A program made the position numbers and the translations under genes. 30,416 nt of DNA from VGBK01 sp964548475 (GTDB lineage: Bacteria > Actinomycetota > Acidimicrobiia > Spongiisociales > UBA11373), in assembly GCA_964548475.1 (NCBI GenBank), contig CAZJRF010000011.1, positions 1 to 30,416 on the forward strand, in the 5' to 3' direction. Below the pieces are notes generated by a model that searched no databases, was not told the origin of the DNA, and saw nothing but the letters and a program-made list of their open reading frames with translations. Shown piece after piece: positions 8,075 through 13,797 of this stretch (positions are counted from its first letter, which is position 1; each line of letters opens with the position of its first letter).

Positions 8075-8582
8075 GAATCCGGCTCCCGGTGAGAGGGCGG
8101 TGTGGCAGGTCCGGCCCATCGGGCTGGTGCGCAGCCCGTTCACTTCCCAGGCCGGAGTCCCGGTGCAGCCAGCCCTGGCCGGGCCGGAGGATGCAGGCAC
8201 CATCGAGATCTACGAGCAATTCGCCGAGGGGCTCGACGGGCTCGACGGCTTCGAGCGAATCTGGGTCGTTTCCTGGTTCCACAGGACCGGGCCAGTGCGC
8301 CTGCGGGTGACTCCCTATCTGGATCAACGGCAGCGGGGGCTCTTCGCCACCCGGGCACCCTCCCGGCCCAACCCCATCGGCATCTCGGCGGTGCGGCTGC
8401 TCCGGCGGGCGGGCCGGGTCCTGCACGTGGCCGAGCTGGACCTGCTCGACGGCACCCCGGTGCTCGACCTGAAGCCCTATTCACCCACCTTCGACGTGTT
8501 CCCGGCGTCCCGGCAGGGCTGGTTGGAGGAGCGGAGCCGGCAGACCGGCCGGGCCGACGGCCGGTTCGACCAGGATCGCTGA
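8061..8582 (+). CDS. trmO: TsaA-like tRNA (N6-threonylcarbamoyladenosine-37 N6)-methyltransferase TrmO
   Basis: 173 residues. The TrmO/TsaA beta-barrel landmarks are clear: VRPIGLVRSPF near the N-terminus, IEIYEQFAEGLDGLDGFERIWVVSWFH, the hallmark RGLFATRAPSRPNPIGIS, and the C-terminal LDLLDGTPVLDLKPYSPTFDV. In E. coli, TrmO methylates t6A37 of tRNA-Thr using SAM. Many anaerobes carry TsaA paralogues of unknown target near metal-cofactor genes, so the exact substrate is uncertain. The start overlaps the end of the DUF364 gene. The C-terminal 20 residues are hydrophilic and unconserved-looking. Confidence 0.87.
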   Translation: MTPNENPAPGERAVWQVRPIGLVRSPFTSQAGVPVQPALAGPEDAGTIEIYEQFAEGLDGLDGFERIWVVSWFHRTGPVRLRVTPYLDQRQRGLFATRAPSRPNPIGISAVRLLRRAGRVLHVAELDLLDGTPVLDLKPYSPTFDVFPASRQGWLEERSRQTGRADGRFDQDR

Positions 8583-8729
8583 GCAGAGCCCCCTATTCGT
8601 CCCGGGCAGGGGACAACTGCTCTTCCGAGTGCGCGACCTCCTGCTCCGCTCCCTGCGGTGCAGCACAGCCGCCGACGGCTCTGCCCGATAGGCTCATCCT
8701 TGCAATCTCGCCATCAATCGGCCGCAATC

Positions 8730-8764
8730 TTGCTCCCCGACCTTTATGAGCATATGCTTGTTAT
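8730..8764 (+). promoter_or_regulatory. promoter with shared 21-bp operator, upstream of the NifX/MinD transcript
   Basis: A sigma70-like promoter reads TTGCTC (8730-8735), 17 bases, TATGCT (8753-8758). A 21-bp element (8744-8764) whose core is the perfect palindrome AGCATATGCT overlaps the -10. The identical 21 bp recurs at 11795-11815 before the DUF134 gene, again on the -10 and again 17 bases from a TTGC-type -35. Repression by the DUF134 protein is the simplest inference. Confidence 0.7.
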
Positions 8765-8792
8765 GGTTCCCACACGCTCGGGAGAGTTCAAC

Positions 8793-9146
8793 ATGCGAAT
8801 AGCCGTCTCGGCAACCGATGGCCACTTGCAGGCGGAGGCCAGCCCGACCTTCGGGCGATGCCCCCAGTTCGTCTTCCTCGACACCGAGACCATGGGATAC
8901 GAGGCACTCGAGAACCCGGGAGCCGCAGCCCGCGGCGGGGCCGGAATCCAGGCCGCCGAGTTCGTGATACAGCACGGAGCGCAAGCCGTGCTGACCGGTG
9001 AGGTGGGCCCCAATGCCGCCCGGGTGCTGGAAGCGGCCGGGGTACCCGTCTACCGGGTGGCAAAGGGCACAGTCGGTGAGGCGGTGAAGGCTTTTCGTGA
9101 CGGGCTGCCGCCGCCGGCTCCCGATCCCAACGAAAGGAACAAGTGA
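8793..9146 (+). CDS. NifX/MTH1175-type dinitrogenase iron-molybdenum cofactor-binding-like protein (first copy)
   Basis: 117 residues from ATG 8793, with GGGAGAG seven bases upstream. The sequence MRIAVSATDGHLQAEASPTFGRCPQFVFLDTE, then GGAGIQAAEFVIQHGAQAVLTGEVGPNAARVLEAAGVPVY, is the PF02579 fold in its stand-alone form (MTH1175 / 'orange protein' group) rather than nitrogenase NifX. Such proteins bind or carry Fe-S or Mo-Cu clusters. It opens a five-gene set running to 11757. No nifH, nifD, nifK or nifB gene is nearby, so a nitrogenase role is unlikely. Confidence 0.87.
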   Translation: MRIAVSATDGHLQAEASPTFGRCPQFVFLDTETMGYEALENPGAAARGGAGIQAAEFVIQHGAQAVLTGEVGPNAARVLEAAGVPVYRVAKGTVGEAVKAFRDGLPPPAPDPNERNK

Positions 9147-9149
9147 CCG

Positions 9150-9515
9150 ATGAGAGTTGCCATATCTTGCGACGGAGGCGGCGGTCTCGAAGGCCTGGTC
9201 AGCCCCCACTTCGGCCGATGCTCGCACTTCCTGCTGGTCGACCTGGAGGGTGCGGAGATACGGTCGACACGGGAGGTTCCCAACCCCTTCGCCGACGGCC
9301 ACGGTCCCGGACAGGTGCCGCAGTTCATGGCGTCCTGCCAGGTAAAGGTGATGCTCTCCGGAGGCATGGGCAGGCGCGCCATCGCGGCCTTCGAGCAACT
9401 CGGCATCGAGGCCGTCACCGGCGCCTCGGGCTCGGTTCGGCAGGCCCTGGAGAGTTATCTCGGCGGGGCCCTGCAAGGCAGTGATCCGTGCCTGGAAAGC
9501 AGACACGGTGAGTAG
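9150..9515 (+). CDS. NifX/MTH1175-type cluster-binding-like protein (second copy)
   Basis: 121 residues from ATG 9150, three bases after the previous stop, with AAAGGA as ribosome site. It has the same fold as its neighbour: MRVAISCDGG at the start, SPHFGRCSHFLLVD, then VKVMLSGGMGRRAIAAFEQLGIEAVTGASGSVRQAL. The two copies are clearly divergent (different Gly-rich linkers), so this is an old duplication or a heterodimer pair rather than a recent repeat. A cysteine at residue 7 is present here and absent from copy one. Inferred role is as a carrier or scaffold for a metal cluster handled by the MinD-type ATPases downstream. Confidence 0.87.
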   Translation: MRVAISCDGGGGLEGLVSPHFGRCSHFLLVDLEGAEIRSTREVPNPFADGHGPGQVPQFMASCQVKVMLSGGMGRRAIAAFEQLGIEAVTGASGSVRQALESYLGGALQGSDPCLESRHGE

Positions 9516-9888
9516 GCCGCATGGTGCCGGCGCCGGGCACCACGACCGTGAGCAGGGCTCGATCCCGGACAGCATGCGGCGTGTTGAGGAAGCCGACCTT
9601 CAGGGGGTGATCCACGGAGACTGCGGCGACACCATGGAGATCTACCTCCGGCTGAGCGGCCCCGTCATAGACGAGGCGACCTTCATGACCGACGGCGGCG
9701 AGTCGATCATCGCCTGCGGGAAGGTGCTGACCGGGATGGTCCGGGGGAAGACTCCCGCCGAGGCGGCTCTGATAGAACCTGAGACCCTCGTGAAGGCGGT
9801 GGGCGGCCTGGCTCCCGCCAAGGTGCACTGCGCCAAGCTGGCCGTCAGGGCGCTCCGAGCGGCGGTGGGAGCAGGGGGCCTGAACTGA
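9508..9888 (+). CDS. NifU/IscU-type iron-sulfur cluster scaffold
   Basis: About 126 residues if started at GTG 9508, which overlaps the previous gene by eight bases and has GGAAAG upstream; ATG 9574 or GTG 9481 are alternatives. The conserved part reads GVIHGDCGDTMEIYLRL, FMTDGGESIIACGKVLTGMVRGKTPAEA and KVHCAKLAVRAL. The three cysteines (GDC, IAC, VHC) correspond to the three cluster ligands of IscU/NifU N-domains. Asp in GDCGDT is the usual companion residue. It would assemble a 2Fe-2S or 4Fe-4S cluster in the cytoplasm. No cysteine desulfurase gene lies within the cluster, so sulfur must come from elsewhere. Confidence 0.82.
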   Translation: MSRPHGAGAGHHDREQGSIPDSMRRVEEADLQGVIHGDCGDTMEIYLRLSGPVIDEATFMTDGGESIIACGKVLTGMVRGKTPAEAALIEPETLVKAVGGLAPAKVHCAKLAVRALRAAVGAGGLN

Positions 9889-9943
9889 TCGCGGTGCCGG
9901 AGAAAGCAGCGACGGTCCGCCGCTTGCACCCCCGCGCGAGATA

Positions 9944-9961
9944 CGGGAGGAGTCACTCCCG
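9944..9961 (+). promoter_or_regulatory. hairpin covering the ribosome site of the first MinD-type ATPase gene
   Basis: CGGGAG (9944-9949) and CTCCCG (9956-9961) form a perfect six-base stem with loop GAGTCA, ending directly at the GTG start codon (9962). The GGAGG ribosome site lies in the stem and loop, so folding would hide it. This may set the ratio of this ATPase to the upstream scaffold proteins. No experimental precedent is claimed. Confidence 0.45.
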
Positions 9962-10852
9962 GTGATCATCGCAGTCGGCAGCGGGAAGGGCGGCACGGGC
10001 AAGACCACCGTGGCCACCAGCCTGGCGCTGGCCCTGGCAGCCGCCGACGACGACCCCTCCCTGATCAACGAGGGCCACGGCCGCCTGGTCTTCCTGGACT
10101 GCGACGTCGAGGTCCCCAACGCCGCACTTTTCCTCGAGCCCATACTGGACGAGTCGGAGACCGTCGGCATCCCGATTCCTCAGGTGAATCTGGAGGCCTG
10201 CACCTTCGGCGGCCGGTGCGCCGAGGTATGCGCCTGGCATGCCATCACGGTCGTCGGTCACCAGGTCCTGGTGTTCCCGGATCTGTGCCATGGATGCGGC
10301 AGTTGCAGCCTGCAATGTCCCGAGGCGGCCATACGTGAGGTCGACAACGTGATCGGCACGGTGGAATCCGGCCGGGCCGGGCGCATCATCTTCGGGCAGG
10401 GCACCCTGGACATCGGACAGCCCATGGCGGTGCCCGTCATCAGACAGCTCAAGAAGAGACACCTGGGCGGGATGACCGATGGCGTGGCCATCCTCGACGC
10501 ACCTTCCGGCACCTCCTGTCCGTTTGTGGAGTGCCTGCGCGCCGTCGACTACGTGCTGCTGGTCACCGAGCCCACTCCCTTCGGTCTCCACGACCTGCGT
10601 CTGGCGGTGGAGGTGGCCAGGGACGAACTTGCCCTTCCCGTGGGGGTGGTGGTCAATCGGGACGGTGTCGGCTATGCGGCAGTAGACGACTACTGCCGCG
10701 AGGAGGGTATCCCGATCTTGGCAAGGATCCCCCTCGATCGCCGGATCGCCGCAGCTCTCTCCGACGGGCACCCCCTGGTGGCGGCCCTGCCCGAGTACGG
10801 CGCTCTGTTCAACGAGTTGCTCGGGCGTATCAGGGCGGAGGTGCGCCGGTGA
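9962..10852 (+). CDS. MinD/ParA-superfamily ATPase with inserted ferredoxin domain (first copy)
   Basis: 296 residues. The deviant Walker A motif GSGKGGTGKTT is at residues 6-16, and the switch region LDAPSGTSCP is near residue 180. Between them is an inserted dicluster ferredoxin. Its second site is canonical (C109, C112, C115, C119 then Pro). Its first site reads C80-TFG-GR-C86-AEV-C90, in which the second cysteine is Gly83 (codon GGC 10208-10210). MinD-type ATPases of this architecture come in pairs beside orange-protein/NifX genes and probably drive cluster insertion or transfer. The next gene overlaps by four bases (GTGA), giving translational coupling. Confidence 0.88.
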   Translation: MIIAVGSGKGGTGKTTVATSLALALAAADDDPSLINEGHGRLVFLDCDVEVPNAALFLEPILDESETVGIPIPQVNLEACTFGGRCAEVCAWHAITVVGHQVLVFPDLCHGCGSCSLQCPEAAIREVDNVIGTVESGRAGRIIFGQGTLDIGQPMAVPVIRQLKKRHLGGMTDGVAILDAPSGTSCPFVECLRAVDYVLLVTEPTPFGLHDLRLAVEVARDELALPVGVVVNRDGVGYAAVDDYCREEGIPILARIPLDRRIAAALSDGHPLVAALPEYGALFNELLGRIRAEVRR

Positions 10853-11757
10853 GACAGCTGGTGCTTCTCAGCGGGAAGGGGGGCACCGGCAAGACTTCCG
10901 TGACCGCAGCCCTCGCCCATCTGGCGTCCAGTACCGGCCCGGTGGTCACGGCCGATGCGGATGTTGATGGCTCCAACCTGGAGTTGATCCTCAATCCACG
11001 ATTGGTGGAAAGCCATGCCTTCCTGGGCGGTCAGGTGGCAGTCATCGATCCGGTCTCGTGCAGCCAGTGTGGGTTGTGTGTGGACGTCTGCCGGTTTACC
11101 GCGGTGATCCCGGCCATCGACGGTCATCGGGTAGATCCCTCGGCTTGCGAGGGGTGCGCGGCCTGCATGTACCAATGCCCGGACGACGCCATTCGCATGG
11201 TGCTTCAGCAGGCAGGGCAGTGGTTCCGTTCCGAGACCCCCTTTGGTCCCCTGGTACACGCCAGGCTGTTCGCGGGCCAAGAGAACACCGGCAAGTTGGT
11301 GGCCGAGGTCAGGGAGCAGAGCCGACGGGTCTCCCTGGAGACCGGCCGCGACCTGGTGATCGTGGATGGCCCCCCGGGCATCGGTTGCCCCAGCATCGCC
11401 GCCAGCACCGGGGTAGACCTGGCTTTGCTGGTTGCCGAACCGACCGCTTCGGGCATCCACGACCTCGAGCGCGCCCTGGCGATGCTCGAGCACTTCCGGG
11501 TTCCCGTCCTCGTTCTCATCAACAAGGCCGACATCAACCCGCACCGGACGCAGGCCATCGCCGCCTTCTGCCGAGAGCACGGCCTCGAACTGGTGGGCCG
11601 GATCCCTTACGACACCGCCGTCACCGGCGCGATGGTGCGCGGGGAGCCGGTCACCGTATTCGACCCGGGGGGCCCGGTGTCGGCGGCTCTGCGAGAGGTC
11701 TGGGAGAAGGTCGGTGACAGGTTGACGGCCGCCGCACCGACGAGTGCCGCGACGTAG
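10849..11757 (+). CDS. MinD/ParA-superfamily ATPase with inserted ferredoxin domain (second copy)
   Basis: 302 residues from GTG 10849, overlapping the previous stop. Walker A is SGKGGTGKTS (residues 9-18), then TADADVDGSNLEL; the switch region reads VDGPPGIGCP. The inserted ferredoxin has two complete sites: C71-C74-C77-C81 and C100-C103-C106-C110 followed by Pro. It therefore contrasts with its partner, which lacks one ligand. The C-terminal NKADINPHRTQAI and GRIPYDTAVTGAM segments are typical for the family. The two ATPases probably act as a heterodimer on the NifX/NifU proteins encoded upstream; this is inference from gene order. Confidence 0.9.
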   Translation: MRQLVLLSGKGGTGKTSVTAALAHLASSTGPVVTADADVDGSNLELILNPRLVESHAFLGGQVAVIDPVSCSQCGLCVDVCRFTAVIPAIDGHRVDPSACEGCAACMYQCPDDAIRMVLQQAGQWFRSETPFGPLVHARLFAGQENTGKLVAEVREQSRRVSLETGRDLVIVDGPPGIGCPSIAASTGVDLALLVAEPTASGIHDLERALAMLEHFRVPVLVLINKADINPHRTQAIAAFCREHGLELVGRIPYDTAVTGAMVRGEPVTVFDPGGPVSAALREVWEKVGDRLTAAAPTSAAT

Positions 11758-11780
11758 GCGCACCGGCGGCCGGCCGGGGC

Positions 11781-11815
11781 TTGCGTCCACCAGGTTATGA
11801 GCATATGCTTGTTAT
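11781..11815 (+). promoter_or_regulatory. promoter with the second copy of the 21-bp operator, at the DUF134 gene
   Basis: TTGCGT (11781-11786), 17 bases, TATGCT (11804-11809). The 21-bp element at 11795-11815 is identical to 8744-8764. Expected transcription start is near 11816, only about four bases before the ATG at 11820, and no ribosome site fits between. The message is therefore probably leaderless, and the operator ends four bases from the start codon, a strong layout for autorepression. Confidence 0.7.
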
Positions 11816-11819
11816 CGCC

Positions 11820-12245
11820 ATGTCTCGCCCCGTGATACCGCGCCAGGTTCTGCAGACCCTGCCGGCGGTTACCTTCACGCCCGGGACGGACCCGAAGACC
11901 GCCGTGGAGAGCGCTCACCTCACCCTGGACGGCCTCGAGGCTCTACGCCTCGCCGATATCGAGGGTCTGTATCAGGAAGAGGCAGCCCGGCGCATGGGCG
12001 TCTCCCGGGCGACCTTCGCCCGGGTACTGGCCGTCGCCCGGCGGCAGGTGGCCGATGCTCTGGTCAACGGGAAGGCGCTGGCCATTTCGGGAGGGGTGGT
12101 GGATCCCAGGCTCACTGAGGCCTGGCCCTGCCCCGTGCACGGGGAAGGCAGACGGAGAGGCCGGGGCTGTCGTTGCGATGCCGGCGACGAACGACCCCGA
12201 CGACATCGTTCCCGGTCGGGGCGGGGGAACTCACCCGGCCGCTGA
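11820..12245 (+). CDS. DUF134 family helix-turn-helix regulator
   Basis: 141 residues from ATG 11820; ATG 11805, inside the operator, is an in-frame alternative. The core LTLDGLEALRLADIEGLYQEEAARRMGVSRATFARVLAVARRQVADALVNGKALAISGG is the conserved DUF134 sigma-70-region-4-like HTH. A short Cys motif (CPVHG) and an Arg-rich tail follow. DUF134 proteins are regularly encoded with NifX/MTH1175-type and DUF5320 genes. They are presumed DNA-binding regulators that may sense a metal cluster; no ligand is proven. Location beside an operator copied at the head of the partner operon supports local control. Confidence 0.87.
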   Translation: MSRPVIPRQVLQTLPAVTFTPGTDPKTAVESAHLTLDGLEALRLADIEGLYQEEAARRMGVSRATFARVLAVARRQVADALVNGKALAISGGVVDPRLTEAWPCPVHGEGRRRGRGCRCDAGDERPRRHRSRSGRGNSPGR

Positions 12246-12256
12246 GAGGAGGAGTC

Positions 12257-12472
12257 ATGCCCGGATTGGATCGAACCGGCCCGCTCGGCCGGGGGCCGAG
12301 GACCGGCTGGGGCCTGGGCCGCTGCCGGTCGCGTCCCGACGAAGAAGCCGACGTCTCCCCCCCCGATGATGACCGGCCTCCGGCCTGGTTCTGGCGCCGG
12401 GGAGGCGGCGACGGTTGGGGCCGGCGGTGGCGGAACCGGGGCGGCGGTTACGGATGGAGGTGGCGCGACTAG
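12257..12472 (+). CDS. DUF5320 family small Gly/Arg/Trp-rich protein
   Basis: 71 residues from ATG 12257, with AGAGGAGG close upstream. It opens MPGLDRTGPLGRGPRTGWGLGRC, the typical start of DUF5320 proteins (usually MPGGDRTGPxGxGPxTGRGxGxC). The C-terminal half is rich in Gly, Arg and Trp and looks disordered. Function is unknown. These peptides occur next to NifX-type and DUF134 genes in anaerobes, as here, so involvement in the same metal-cluster system is likely. A single Cys near residue 23 is the only obvious ligand. Confidence 0.82.
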   Translation: MPGLDRTGPLGRGPRTGWGLGRCRSRPDEEADVSPPDDDRPPAWFWRRGGGDGWGRRWRNRGGGYGWRWRD

Positions 12473-12493
12473 CGCCGCCGAAGGCCGACCAGA

Positions 12494-13438
12494 ATGAGCA
12501 TCGCCTTCGGCCCGGTGCCCTCGCGGCGCCTGGGCCGCAGCCTGGGGATCAACCACATCCCTCCCAAGGCGTGTTCCTACTCGTGTACCTACTGCCAGGT
12601 CGGGCCGACTCGCGCCGGCACCGCGGTGCCGCGGGACTTCTACCCGCCCGAGGAGGTAGTGCGTCAGGTCGCGGAGGCGGTGCAGCGGCTGCAGGCGAAG
12701 GGTGAGCCCATCGACTATCTCACTTTCGTGCCCGACGGCGAGCCCACTCTCGACGTCGGGCTCGGCCGGGAAATCGAGCTGCTCCGGTCGCTGGGCATCC
12801 CCATCGCCGTGATCAGCAACGCCTCGCTGCTCTGGCAACCCGAGGTAGCGAAGACCCTGCACACTGCCGACTGGGTGTCGGTCAAGGTCGACACCGTCGA
12901 TCACCGCGTCTGGAAGCACCTCAACCGGCCGCACCGGACTCTGCAGCTACCCGCGGTGCTGGAGGGAGTTCGGCGTTTTGCGGCCGAGTTCGCAGGGCAA
13001 CTGGTCAGCGAGACCATGCTGGTGGACGAGGTCAACGATGGCGAAGAGCAGGTGGAGGCCACCGCCCGGTTCCTCGCCAAGGCCGGCATCAAGACCGCCT
13101 ACCTCGCGGTGCCCATACGACCGCCGACGGTCTCCAGGGTCAGGCTGCCCACGACCGCCGTGGTGAACCGCGCCTACCAGATCATGGCCGAGCGGGTAGC
13201 CCGGGTGGAGTTGCTCACTACTCCCGAAGACGACACCTTCGTTTCCGGCGGCGAACCCGGCAGCGGCCTCCTGGCGATCTGCGCCGTGCACCCTATGCGG
13301 GAAAGCGCGGTGCGAGCCCTGCTCGATCGGGCCGGAGCCCCCTGGTCGGTAGCCGAGCACCTCGTCTCCGAGGGGCTGCTCCAGAAGGTCCCATACCGGG
13401 ACGAGCAGTTCTACCTGCGACCTTCCCAAGGACGCTGA
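12494..13438 (+). CDS. radical SAM protein, COG0731 (wyosine-synthase-like) group
   Basis: 314 residues from ATG 12494. The radical SAM cluster motif is CSYSCTYC (C-x3-C-x2-C) at about residues 28-35, preceded by FGPVPSRRLGRSLGINHIPPKAC, the typical lead-in of this COG0731 subgroup. SAM-binding landmarks follow (FVPDGEPTLD, VISNASLLW). The C-terminal part (ESAVRALLDRAGAPWSVAEHLVSEGLLQ) resembles a small winged-helix. Reaction unknown. The group is frequently encoded with NifX/MTH1175-type proteins, as here, and could modify or build the cluster they carry. It converges on feoC. Confidence 0.85.
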   Translation: MSIAFGPVPSRRLGRSLGINHIPPKACSYSCTYCQVGPTRAGTAVPRDFYPPEEVVRQVAEAVQRLQAKGEPIDYLTFVPDGEPTLDVGLGREIELLRSLGIPIAVISNASLLWQPEVAKTLHTADWVSVKVDTVDHRVWKHLNRPHRTLQLPAVLEGVRRFAAEFAGQLVSETMLVDEVNDGEEQVEATARFLAKAGIKTAYLAVPIRPPTVSRVRLPTTAVVNRAYQIMAERVARVELLTTPEDDTFVSGGEPGSGLLAICAVHPMRESAVRALLDRAGAPWSVAEHLVSEGLLQKVPYRDEQFYLRPSQGR

Positions 13439-13460
13439 CCGATCATCTCTCGCGCCGAAC

Positions 13461-13499
13461 TGCCGGGGTGAAGAACGAGCTCCCCGATCGCCCCCGGCA
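13461..13499. terminator. candidate bidirectional hairpin between convergent radical SAM and feoC genes
   Basis: TGCCGGGG (13461-13468) pairs perfectly with CCCCGGCA (13492-13499) across a 23-base loop. It lies in the 74-base gap between two convergent stops. There is no T-run on either side, so intrinsic termination is only possible, not shown. Confidence 0.35.
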
Positions 13500-13512
13500 C
13501 GGGGCCGGGCGC

Positions 13513-13797
13513 TCACCCGGTGCGACCGGCCCGGAGTTCCAGGCCCGAGCCGAAACCCACCGCCCACGGGCAGTCGGCCGGTCCGGGACACGCCGCCGAG
13601 CAGAACCCGGCGGCGGGGCACGGCCCCTCGACCGGACGGGAGCCATCCCTCCCGGAGCCGAGCCGCCCGGCGGCCCGCAGGGCCACGAGCATGGGGCGCA
13701 CCTCCTCCGGCGTCGACCCCAGCCTCCTGGCCAGGTCGGCGACCGTCACCATCCCTGAGGAGTGTTTGATCTCGCGCAGGACTTCTACGAGCTTCAT
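13513..13797 (-). CDS. feoC: FeoC-like [Fe-S] winged-helix protein
   Basis: 94 residues from ATG 13797, overlapping the feoB stop by ATGA. The N-terminal 45 residues (KLVEVLREIKHSSGMVTVADLARRLGSTPEEVRPMLVALRAAGRLG) form the FeoC winged-helix. They are followed by a cysteine cluster C-x5-C-x3-C-x5-C in CPAAGFCSAACPGPADC, close to the Fe-S-binding wing loop of FeoC. FeoC is a small partner of FeoB that may regulate its stability or gate it in response to iron or oxygen. The last 15 residues are unconserved. Position as the final gene of the feo operon fits. Confidence 0.8.
   Translation of the reverse strand: MKLVEVLREIKHSSGMVTVADLARRLGSTPEEVRPMLVALRAAGRLGSGRDGSRPVEGPCPAAGFCSAACPGPADCPWAVGFGSGLELRAGRTG

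Noticed and set aside
8793..9888. Nitrogen fixation genes
   Set aside because: NifX- and NifU-like folds are present, but no nifHDK, nifB, nifE or nifN; the stand-alone MTH1175-type form is not diagnostic of nitrogenase.
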